Source: Zestomonas insulae (GTDB taxonomy: Bacteria > Pseudomonadota > Gammaproteobacteria > Pseudomonadales > Pseudomonadaceae). Taken from it: a stretch of 64,000 bases of DNA. Each line of letters starts with the position of its first letter. Positions within the stretch are counted from its first letter, which is position 1. Under the pieces are notes generated by a model that worked only from the letters and a program-made list of their open reading frames with translations, did not search any database and was not told the DNA's origin. Position numbers and translations under genes: made by a program. This document shows positions 57,373 to 64,000 of this stretch, piece after piece. Location of the stretch: contig NZ_JAFEUP010000004.1 in NCBI RefSeq assembly GCF_016901015.1, forward strand, positions 310,001-374,000, in the 5' to 3' direction.

Positions 57373-58458
57373 ATGCTGGCCTACATCCTGCGGCGCCTGC
57401 TGCTGATCATTCCCACCCTGCTGGGCATCCTGCTGATCAACTTCATCATCATCCAGGCCGCTCCCGGCGGCCCGGTCGAACAGATGATCGCCAAGCTGGA
57501 AGGCTTCGACTCGGCGTCCGGCGGCGCCACCGGGCGAATCTCCGGCGGCGGTGGCGAAGTTGCCCAGGCCGGCTCCAACTACCGCGGTGCGCAGGGTCTC
57601 GACCCCGAGCTGATCAAGGAGATCGAGCGCATGTACGGCTTCGACAAGCCGGCGCCTGAGCGCTTCTGGATCATGCTGAAGAACTACCTGCACCTGGACT
57701 TCGGCAGCAGCTTCTTCCGCGACGCCAAGGTCACCGACCTGATCATCGAGAAGATGCCGGTGTCGATCTCGCTGGGGCTGTGGAGCACGCTGATCATGTA
57801 CCTGGTGTCCATCCCCCTGGGCATCGCCAAGGCGACCCGCCACGGCAGTACCTTCGACCTGTGGACCAGCACCGCGATTATCGTCGGCTACGCCATCCCG
57901 GCATTCCTGTTCGCCATTCTGCTGATCGTGCTGTTTGCCGGCGGCAGCTATTGGGACTGGTTCCCCTTGCGCGGGCTGACCTCGAACAACTTCGACGAGC
58001 TCAGCCTGGGCGGCAAGATCCTCGACTATTTCTGGCACCTGGCGCTGCCAGTGACTGCACTGGTGATCGGCAACTTCGCCACCCTCACCCTGCTGACCAA
58101 GAACAGCTTCCTCGACGAGATCAACAAGCAGTACGTGGTCACCGCCCGCGCCAAGGGCCTCACCGAGCGCAGCGTGCTGTACGGCCACGTGTTCCGTAAC
58201 GCCATGCTGCTGATCATCGCCGGCTTCCCGGCGGCGTTCATCGGCATCTTCTTCACCGGCTCGCTGCTGATCGAGGTGATCTTCTCGCTCGACGGCCTCG
58301 GCCTGATGAGTTTCGAGGCGGCCATCAACCGCGACTACCCGGTGGTGTTCGGCACGCTGTTCATCTTCACCCTGGTCGGCCTGCTGGTGAAACTGATCGG
58401 CGACATCACCTACACCCTGGTCGATCCGCGCATCGACTTCGAAAACCGGGAGGGTTGA
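57373..58458 (+). CDS. nppB: NppB, peptide ABC transporter permease
   Basis: The 361-aa protein is a YejB/DppB-type permease with about six membrane segments: an N-terminal segment [28 protein letters not shown], a periplasmic loop with a Gly/Ser-rich insert, and the permease EAA loop [22 protein letters not shown] near the C-terminal third. It starts directly after the nppA2 stop. It pairs with NppC. Confidence 0.93.
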   Translation: MLAYILRRLLLIIPTLLGILLINFIIIQAAPGGPVEQMIAKLEGFDSASGGATGRISGGGGEVAQAGSNYRGAQGLDPELIKEIERMYGFDKPAPERFWIMLKNYLHLDFGSSFFRDAKVTDLIIEKMPVSISLGLWSTLIMYLVSIPLGIAKATRHGSTFDLWTSTAIIVGYAIPAFLFAILLIVLFAGGSYWDWFPLRGLTSNNFDELSLGGKILDYFWHLALPVTALVIGNFATLTLLTKNSFLDEINKQYVVTARAKGLTERSVLYGHVFRNAMLLIIAGFPAAFIGIFFTGSLLIEVIFSLDGLGLMSFEAAINRDYPVVFGTLFIFTLVGLLVKLIGDITYTLVDPRIDFENREG

Positions 58459-58459
58459 G

Positions 58460-59491
58460 ATGGGCTTCACTCTCAAGCTGTCGCCACTCAACCGCCGCCG
58501 CTTCGAGCGTTTCAAAGCGCACAAGCGCGGCTGGTGGTCGCTGTGGCTGTTCCTCATCCTGTTCGGCCTCAGCCTCGGCGCGGAGCTGATCGCCAACGAC
58601 AAGCCGCTGGCGGTGCGTTACGACGGCGAATGGTACTTCCCGGTGCTCAAGCGCTATCCGGAAACCACCTTCGGCGGCGAGTTCCCCCTGGAGGCCAACT
58701 ACAAGAGCCTCTACATGCGCGAGCTGATCGAGGCGAAGGACGGCTGGCTACTCTGGCCGCCGATCCCGTTCAACTACTCGACCATCAACTACGAGCTCAA
58801 GGTGCCGGCGCCGGCTCCACCCTCGGCGGAAAACTGGCTGGGCACCGATGACCAGGGCCGCGACGTGCTGGCCCGGGTGATCTACGGCTTCCGCATCTCG
58901 GTGCTGTTCGCCCTGGTGCTGACCCTACTCAGCTCGGTGATCGGGGTGATCGCCGGCGCGCTGCAGGGCTTCTACGGCGGCTGGGTCGACCTGTTCGGCC
59001 AGCGCTTTCTCGAGGTGTGGTCCGGGCTGCCGGTGCTCTACCTGCTGATCATTCTCGCCAGCTTCGTGCAGCCGAATTTCTGGTGGCTGCTGGGCATCAT
59101 GCTGCTGTTTTCCTGGATGAGCCTGGTCGACGTGGTACGCGCCGAGTTCCTCCGCGGCCGCAACCTCGAATACGTCCGCGCCGCGCGGGCCCTGGGCATG
59201 CAGAACGGCGCGATCATGTTCCGCCATATCCTGCCCAACGCGATGATCTCGACCATGACCTTCATGCCGTTCATCCTCACCGGCGCGATCGGCACCCTCA
59301 CCGCCCTCGACTTCCTCGGCTTCGGCCTGCCGCCTGGCGCACCGTCGCTCGGCGAGCTGGTGGCGCAGGCCAAATCCAACCGCCAGGCGCCCTGGCTGGG
59401 CATCAGCGCCTTCGTGGTGCTGGGCCTGATGCTGAGCCTGCTGGTGTTCATTGGCGAGGCGGCGCGCGATGCCTTCGACCCCCGGAAGTGA
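58460..59491 (+). CDS. nppC: NppC, peptide ABC transporter permease
   Basis: The 343-aa protein is a YejE/DppC-type permease. It has a long extracytoplasmic region (residues ~42-125) after the first membrane segment, then five more segments. The EAA loop VRAARALGMQNGAIMFRHILPNAM and the GFGLPPGAPSLGEL motif are present. One base separates it from nppB. The start has GGGAGG inside the end of nppB. Confidence 0.93.
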   Translation: MGFTLKLSPLNRRRFERFKAHKRGWWSLWLFLILFGLSLGAELIANDKPLAVRYDGEWYFPVLKRYPETTFGGEFPLEANYKSLYMRELIEAKDGWLLWPPIPFNYSTINYELKVPAPAPPSAENWLGTDDQGRDVLARVIYGFRISVLFALVLTLLSSVIGVIAGALQGFYGGWVDLFGQRFLEVWSGLPVLYLLIILASFVQPNFWWLLGIMLLFSWMSLVDVVRAEFLRGRNLEYVRAARALGMQNGAIMFRHILPNAMISTMTFMPFILTGAIGTLTALDFLGFGLPPGAPSLGELVAQAKSNRQAPWLGISAFVVLGLMLSLLVFIGEAARDAFDPRK

Positions 59492-59495
59492 AACC

Positions 59496-61103
59496 ATGTC
59501 AGACAACCTGATCGAAGTGCGCGACCTCGCCGTGGAATTCGTCACCGCCGACCGCCGCCAGCGCGTGGTCGAAGCGGTGAGCTTCGACATCCGTCGCGGC
59601 GAAACCCTGGCCTTGGTCGGCGAGAGCGGCTCGGGCAAGTCGGTCACCGCGCATTCGATCCTGCGCCTGCTGCCCTACCCGCTCACCCAGCATCCGACCG
59701 GCAGTATCCATTACGCCGGCATCGACTTGCTGAAGGCTCCCGAGGCCAAGCTGCGCGGCATTCGCGGCAACCGCATTGCCATGGTTTTTCAGGAGCCGAT
59801 GACCTCACTGAACCCGCTGCACAGCGTGGAGAAACAGATCAACGAGGTGCTCGCCCTGCACAAGGGACTGACCGGCAAGGCCGCCACCCGGCGCACGCTC
59901 GAACTGCTCGAGCTGGTGGGCATCCCCGAGCCGCACAAACGCCTCAAGGCATTCCCCCACGAGCTGTCCGGCGGGCAGCGCCAGCGCGTAATGATCGCCA
60001 TGGCGCTGGCCAACGAGCCGGAACTGTTGATCGCCGACGAGCCGACCACCGCCCTCGACGTCACCGTGCAGCTGAAGATTCTCGAACTGCTCAAGGACCT
60101 GCAGCGCCGCCTCGGCATGTCGCTGCTGCTGATCAGCCATGACCTCAACCTGGTGCGGCGCATCGCCCAGCGGGTGTGCGTCATGCAGCGCGGCCAGATC
60201 GTCGAGCAGGCGCCTTGCGAGCAGCTGTTCCAGTCTCCGCAGCATCCCTACACCCAGGAGCTGCTCGGTGCCGAACCACGCGGCGAGCCGGTGGACAACC
60301 CGCCCGGACCAGCGCTGCTCGAGGTCGACGACCTGCGGGTCTGGTTCCCGATCAAGAAAGGCCTGCTGCGACGCACTGTCGACCACGTGAAAGCAGTGGA
60401 CGGTATCCGCTTCAGCCTACCCAAGGGGCAAACCCTGGGCATTGTCGGCGAGAGCGGTTCCGGCAAGTCCACCTTGGGCCTGGCCATCCTGCGCCTGCTA
60501 GGCAGTCAGGGCTCGATCCGCTTCCAGGGCCAGCCGCTGAATGGCCTGACGCAGCATGAGGTGCGCCCGCTGCGGCGACAGATGCAGGTGGTCTTCCAGG
60601 ACCCCTACGGCAGCCTCAGTCCGCGTATGTCGGTGGGCCAGATCGTCGGCGAAGGCTTGGATATCCATGGCATCGGCACCCCCGCCGAACAGGAGCAGGC
60701 CATTATCGCCGCGCTGCTGGAGGTCGGACTGGACCCGGAAACCCGCCACCGCTACCCCCACGAGTTTTCCGGCGGGCAGCGCCAGCGCATCGCCATTGCC
60801 CGCGCCCTGGTGCTGAAACCCGAGCTGATCCTGCTGGATGAGCCGACCTCCGCGCTCGATCGCACGGTGCAGCGCCAGGTCGTCGAGCTGCTCCGCTCGC
60901 TGCAGGCCAAGTACAACCTGACGTACCTGTTCATCAGCCATGACCTGGCCGTGGTCAAAGCCCTCAGCCACCAGTTGATGGTGGTCAAACAGGGCCAAGT
61001 CGTCGAGCAAGGCCCGGCGGAAGCCATCTTCACCGCGCCGCAACACCCCTACACCCAGCAGCTCCTCGAGGCGGCATTCCTGGTCCCGGCCGGCGCCGAA
61101 TAA
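59496..61103 (+). CDS. nppD: NppD, peptide ABC transporter ATP-binding protein (two ABC domains)
   Basis: The 535-aa protein is a YejF-type fused ATPase. Both halves have Walker A GESGSGKS, signature SGGQRQR (LSGGQRQR and FSGGQRQR) and Walker B LLIADEPTTALD and LILLDEPTSALD. The tandem fusion replaces the DppD/DppF pair. I start at 59496 (MSDNLIEV), 4 bases after the nppC stop. It completes the nppA1A2BCD operon. Confidence 0.95.
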   Translation: MSDNLIEVRDLAVEFVTADRRQRVVEAVSFDIRRGETLALVGESGSGKSVTAHSILRLLPYPLTQHPTGSIHYAGIDLLKAPEAKLRGIRGNRIAMVFQEPMTSLNPLHSVEKQINEVLALHKGLTGKAATRRTLELLELVGIPEPHKRLKAFPHELSGGQRQRVMIAMALANEPELLIADEPTTALDVTVQLKILELLKDLQRRLGMSLLLISHDLNLVRRIAQRVCVMQRGQIVEQAPCEQLFQSPQHPYTQELLGAEPRGEPVDNPPGPALLEVDDLRVWFPIKKGLLRRTVDHVKAVDGIRFSLPKGQTLGIVGESGSGKSTLGLAILRLLGSQGSIRFQGQPLNGLTQHEVRPLRRQMQVVFQDPYGSLSPRMSVGQIVGEGLDIHGIGTPAEQEQAIIAALLEVGLDPETRHRYPHEFSGGQRQRIAIARALVLKPELILLDEPTSALDRTVQRQVVELLRSLQAKYNLTYLFISHDLAVVKALSHQLMVVKQGQVVEQGPAEAIFTAPQHPYTQQLLEAAFLVPAGAE

Positions 61104-61120
61104 GTCCTAGCGCTAGAAAA

Positions 61121-61149
61121 CAAAAAGGCCGCTAAGTGCGGCCTTTTTG
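61121..61149. terminator. Bidirectional terminator between nppD and ppiD
   Basis: CAAAAAGGCCGC (61121-61132) pairs with GCGGCCTTTTTG (61138-61149) around TAAGT, with T runs in both directions between convergent genes. Confidence 0.93.
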
Positions 61150-61165
61150 TTGGTTGGCAAAGAAC

Positions 61166-63040
61166 TCAATAGCGTTCGATCTTCGCCTGCTTCTCCAGCC
61201 CGTTGCGATAGGCCGAGAAGTCCTGCTGGCCGCTGCGCGAAGCCAGGAAGCGGCGATACATCTCTTTCTCGTCCGCCGCCAGCTCGCCCTTCGGCTCGCT
61301 GACGCCTTTGAGTTGCAACACCGCGTAGTCACCGTTCGGCAGCACCAGACCGGCGAAGGTCGCTTTGTCGGCAGCTTCCGGTTTGGCCATCTGGAACAGC
61401 GTCTGCAGTACCGACGGCTCGATGCCTTCCTGACTGCGGGTAGCGGCTTCGACCTGCTTCCAGGATTGACCTTGTTGGGCTTGCGCGATCGGCGTCTTGC
61501 CTTCGCGCAGGCTGGCCACCAGCGCCTCGCCCTTGCTCTTCGCCGCTTCGCCAGCTTGCTGTTCGCTCAGCTGCTCACGAATGGCCGCAGCCACTTGCTC
61601 CAGCGGCAGCTGTTCGGGCTTCTTGTGCTCCTTGACGCGCAGCACCACCACGGTGTCCGGGTCCAGCTCGATCGCCGTGCTGTTGGCGCCGTCTTCGAGG
61701 ACTTCCTGGGTGTAGGCGGCCTGGACCACCTGATGGTTGGCAGCAAGGCCTTCGCCACCCTCACGACCAAACGGAGCGGTGGTCTTGATCTGCAGGCCGA
61801 GGTCCTGCGCCGGCTGAATCAGGTCGGAAGCTTCGAACGCGGAGTCCTCCAGCGCCTTGGTCGCTTCGACGAAGCGCTGCTCAACCTGTTGCGCCTTGAG
61901 GTCGTGAACCAGCTTGCCCTTGAGACTCTCGAAGCTCGGCACCTGCGGCGCCTGCACGCCCAACAGCTTGACCAAGTGCCAGCCGTAAGTGGAACGCACC
62001 GGCTGGGACACCTCGCCTTTCTTCAGCGCATACAGCGCCTTCTCGAACTCAGGATCGTAGACACCCGGCCCGGCATAACCCAGATCGCCGCCATTGCTGG
62101 CCGAACCCGGGTCCTGGGAGAACTCTTTCGCCAGCGCGTCGAAGCTCTGCCCTTGGCTCAGGCGCTTCTGGATGTCCTCGATCTTCGCCTTGGCCTGCTC
62201 GTCAGTGGCCTTGTCGTTCACTTCGATCAGGATGTGCGCGGCCTCGCGCTGCTCGGCAAGGTTGGCGATTTCTTTCTGGTAGCTGGCCTGCAGGTCTTCG
62301 TCCTTCACGCTGACCTTGTCGAAGAAGGCTTCCTTCTTCAGTTCGACGTATTCGGCAATTACCTGCTCGGCGCTCATGTACTGAGTGGCGTGCTCGTCGT
62401 AGTAGGCCTTCACTTCGTCGTCAGAGACCTTCACCGCGCTCTTGTCGGCGGCGATGGTCAGCATCGCGAAATCGCGAGTCTGCTTCTCGAGGCGGGCAAA
62501 TGCCTGGATCTCATCATCAGTGACGAAGCCAGTGCCGGCGACGCCTGCACGCAGCTGGCCGATCAGCATCTCCTGCTCGAGCATCTGACGGAATTGCAGC
62601 CGGGTGTAGCCCATCTGCCGAATGACCTGGTCGAAACGGTCCGAATTGAACTTGCCGTCAACCTGGAACTCCGGGGTCTGCAGAATGACCTGATCCAGTG
62701 CTGCCGAAGGGAAGGAAAACTTCGCATTGCTGGCGCTTTGCAGCAGCAGCTTGCGCTCAATCAGGCCCTTGATGGCAGCGTCACGGAGCAGCTTTTCATC
62801 CAGACGCGAGGCATCGAATTCCTTGCCCAGCCGCTGAATCAGTTGGCGCCGCTGCATATCCACGGCCTGGCTCAAGTCGTTCTGGCTGATCTCGTCGCCG
62901 TTGACCTTGGCCGCAACCTGGTTGTGGGTGACCGCGTTGAAAATGGCATCGAAGCCGGTCAGCGCCATCAGCATGACGATGACACCGATAATGGTCTTGG
63001 CAATCCAGCCTTGTGAATTGTCCCTAATGTTCTGCAGCAT
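61166..63040 (-). CDS. ppiD: PpiD, membrane-anchored periplasmic chaperone (parvulin-like)
   Basis: PpiD is an inner-membrane anchored chaperone at the Sec translocon exit. The 624-aa protein has an N-terminal membrane segment (residues ~14-33), two SurA-like helical regions around a parvulin domain (about residues 265-355, [19 protein letters not shown] and [24 protein letters not shown]), and a long C-terminal helical part. Length is the usual 620. It stands in the common order lon-hupB-ppiD. Confidence 0.95.
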   Translation of the reverse strand: MLQNIRDNSQGWIAKTIIGVIVMLMALTGFDAIFNAVTHNQVAAKVNGDEISQNDLSQAVDMQRRQLIQRLGKEFDASRLDEKLLRDAAIKGLIERKLLLQSASNAKFSFPSAALDQVILQTPEFQVDGKFNSDRFDQVIRQMGYTRLQFRQMLEQEMLIGQLRAGVAGTGFVTDDEIQAFARLEKQTRDFAMLTIAADKSAVKVSDDEVKAYYDEHATQYMSAEQVIAEYVELKKEAFFDKVSVKDEDLQASYQKEIANLAEQREAAHILIEVNDKATDEQAKAKIEDIQKRLSQGQSFDALAKEFSQDPGSASNGGDLGYAGPGVYDPEFEKALYALKKGEVSQPVRSTYGWHLVKLLGVQAPQVPSFESLKGKLVHDLKAQQVEQRFVEATKALEDSAFEASDLIQPAQDLGLQIKTTAPFGREGGEGLAANHQVVQAAYTQEVLEDGANSTAIELDPDTVVVLRVKEHKKPEQLPLEQVAAAIREQLSEQQAGEAAKSKGEALVASLREGKTPIAQAQQGQSWKQVEAATRSQEGIEPSVLQTLFQMAKPEAADKATFAGLVLPNGDYAVLQLKGVSEPKGELAADEKEMYRRFLASRSGQQDFSAYRNGLEKQAKIERY

Positions 63041-63107
63041 GCGTGCCCCCAGATACGGCCGTACTGAACGGGACAGCCGCGGAGTGTGGGTAAATCCAGA
63101 TATAAGA

Positions 63108-63131
63108 AAGGCGCATCCGAGGATGCGCCTT
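63108..63131 (-). terminator. Hairpin after hupB, probable terminator
   Basis: AAGGCGCATC (63108-63117) pairs with GATGCGCCTT (63122-63131) around a 4-base loop; on the minus strand it is followed by TCTTATA. The 219-bp gap between hupB and ppiD holds nothing else that I can identify. Confidence 0.6.
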
Positions 63132-63259
63132 CGATGTACTGCTGGAACGGTGGAGGATTGTAGCTACGCCCCTCACTTTCCTGTCGGTGGACCGACCAGT
63201 TACCGCTCCATGCCAGGCAGACGGTGCGTCCGCCTGGTAGGGCAAGGCCCGAAGAGCGC

Positions 63260-63532
63260 TTAGTTAACGGCGTCTTTCAGGGCTTTACCAGCTTTGAAGC
63301 CTGGGATCTTGGCAGCAGCGATGTTGATCGGCTTGCCAGTCTGCGGGTTGCGACCGGTGCGAGCAGCACGCTCTTTGACAGCGAAAGTACCGAAGCCAAC
63401 CAGCACTACAGAGTCACCAGCCTTCAGAGCGCCAGTAACGGATTCGATTACTGCGTCCAGCGCACGGCCAGCGACAGCTTTCGGGATATCAGCAGATGCG
63501 GCGATAGCATCAATCAGTTCCGACTTGTTCAC
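63260..63532 (-). CDS. hupB: DNA-binding protein HU-beta
   Basis: HU bends and compacts DNA. The 90-aa protein has the usual layout: N-terminal helices ([27 protein letters not shown]), [28 protein letters not shown] with the DNA-inserting Pro in the arm, and [12 protein letters not shown]. It starts with GTG at 63532, preceded by GGGGA. A near-perfect promoter lies about 100 bases upstream. Confidence 0.97.
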   Translation of the reverse strand: MNKSELIDAIAASADIPKAVAGRALDAVIESVTGALKAGDSVVLVGFGTFAVKERAARTGRNPQTGKPINIAAAKIPGFKAGKALKDAVN

Positions 63533-63623
63533 TCTTAAGTCCCCTTATTCCTGTTGAGTTTGTTTCTTAATTTTTGGTGTAAGCAAAGCGGGTGGCTGAG
63601 TGGCCTGCCGACACAAGAGCCGC

Positions 63624-63653
63624 TTTATAACAAGGGCTAGAAAAATGTGTCAA
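63624..63653 (-). promoter_or_regulatory. Strong sigma-70 promoter of hupB
   Basis: On the minus strand TTGACA (63653-63648) is perfect, and TATAAA (63629-63624) stands 18 bases away. Start near 63617, about 85 bases before the hupB GTG. Confidence 0.75.
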
Positions 63654-63666
63654 GGAAGCCCCCCGG

Positions 63667-64000
63667 CTAATGCGTGCTGATTCGCTCCTTGGAATCAGTC
63701 TCGCGCTTGTCATCCTTTGCAACCAGCTCCGGAGCCGCATCGGGCAAGGGCTCCGGGGCGTATTGCAGCGCAATTTGCAGGACCTCGTCAATCCATTTAA
63801 CCGGTTTAATCTGCAGGTCTTGCTTAATATTCTCGGGAATTTCCTTGAGATCACGAACATTCTCTTCGGGAATGATCACGGTCTTGATTCCACCCCGATG
63901 GGCTGCCAGCAATTTCTCTTTAAGACCACCAATTGCGAGCACCTGACCACGCAGGGTGATCTCCCCGGTCATCGCCACATCGGCACGTACCGGAATCTGC
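63667..64000 (-). CDS. lon: Lon protease, C-terminal part (5' end outside window)
   Basis: Only the last ~110 residues are visible. They include [33 protein letters not shown], the conserved end of the Lon protease domain with the catalytic Lys of the Ser-Lys dyad (in GGLKEK); the Ser lies outside. The tail after [10 protein letters not shown] is a variable, acidic extension. Position before hupB and ppiD is the standard order. The frame is intact to the window edge. Confidence 0.96.
   Translation of the reverse strand, partial: QIPVRADVAMTGEITLRGQVLAIGGLKEKLLAAHRGGIKTVIIPEENVRDLKEIPENIKQDLQIKPVKWIDEVLQIALQYAPEPLPDAAPELVAKDDKRETDSKERISTH

Noticed and set aside
55480..58602. A 1040-residue open frame on the minus strand
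   Set aside because: It runs antisense through nppA1-nppB, which have clear family motifs and ribosome-binding sites; high GC content makes such long shadows common.
63024..63245. A 73-residue frame between ppiD and hupB
   Set aside because: It crosses the hupB terminator hairpin and overlaps the ppiD start, with no ribosome-binding site or recognisable feature.

Overview
The window is chromosomal DNA from a gamma-proteobacterium of the genus Pseudomonas. It is GC-rich and gene-dense. It carries a complete fap functional-amyloid operon, fimL (a type IV pilus regulator), cti, the nppA1A2BCD peptide transporter and a pseudomonad-style order of core genes (cysI, sohB, nudC, fimL, ldcA, dnaQ, rnhA, gloB, mltD, npp, ppiD, hupB, lon). 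As I recall it, this order resembles P. aeruginosa, but the species cannot be fixed from the sequence alone. I see no insertion sequences, prophage, CRISPR, tRNA or rRNA. The first and last genes (a LysR regulator and lon) are cut by the window ends.

Region 1 (1-9440) is envelope and biofilm. uppP and a DUF1294 gene lie on the minus strand. An unrecognised 204-aa protein precedes an AT-richer 480-bp regulatory gap, followed by fapA-fapB-fapC-fapD-fapE-fapF. These encode a secreted amyloid (FapC major, FapB minor subunit), a C39 protease (FapD) and an outer-membrane secretion pore (FapF). Convergent to fapF is a sigma-54 enhancer-binding protein with a VpsR-like N-terminus, probably the BrfA-type activator. 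A -24/-12 candidate before fapA and a hairpin between fapC and fapD suggest how output is set.

Region 2 (9440-18500) is accessory metabolism. It holds a membrane-anchored RoxA-like di-heme cytochrome c paired with a membrane-anchored catalase-like protein, two tandem paralogous ~90-aa unknowns, a DUF421 protein with a zinc ribbon overlapping a type IB topoisomerase, a GlxA-type AraC regulator, DUF1272, an MFS transporter and nfuA.

Region 3 (18500-29600) contains an acyltransferase, the periplasmic haem isomerase Cti, cobalamin-dependent metH, a K+-channel-like protein, DUF1883, an RlmN-family radical-SAM enzyme, DUF2970 and an orphan periplasmic sugar-type binding protein.

Region 4 (29600-45260) has a 39-aa membrane peptide, cysI-DUF934, a TetR/thioesterase divergent pair with a striking operator, AcuI-type reductase, sohB, a lipid-related cluster (histidine phosphatase, SCP2, APH-like kinase, SDR), TSUP permease, fimL-nudC, a dienoyl-CoA isomerase-like protein and an amino-acid antiporter.

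Region 5 (45240-64000) has ldcA (operon with the antiporter), dnaQ-rnhA-methyltransferase, gloB, mltD, an HDOD-GAF protein, the npp transporter, ppiD, hupB and lon. Most intergenic gaps are short and many convergent pairs are separated by strong hairpins.

The best candidates for something new are the RoxA-like/catalase-like membrane haem module and the regulatory layout of the fap locus. The fap system itself is known.
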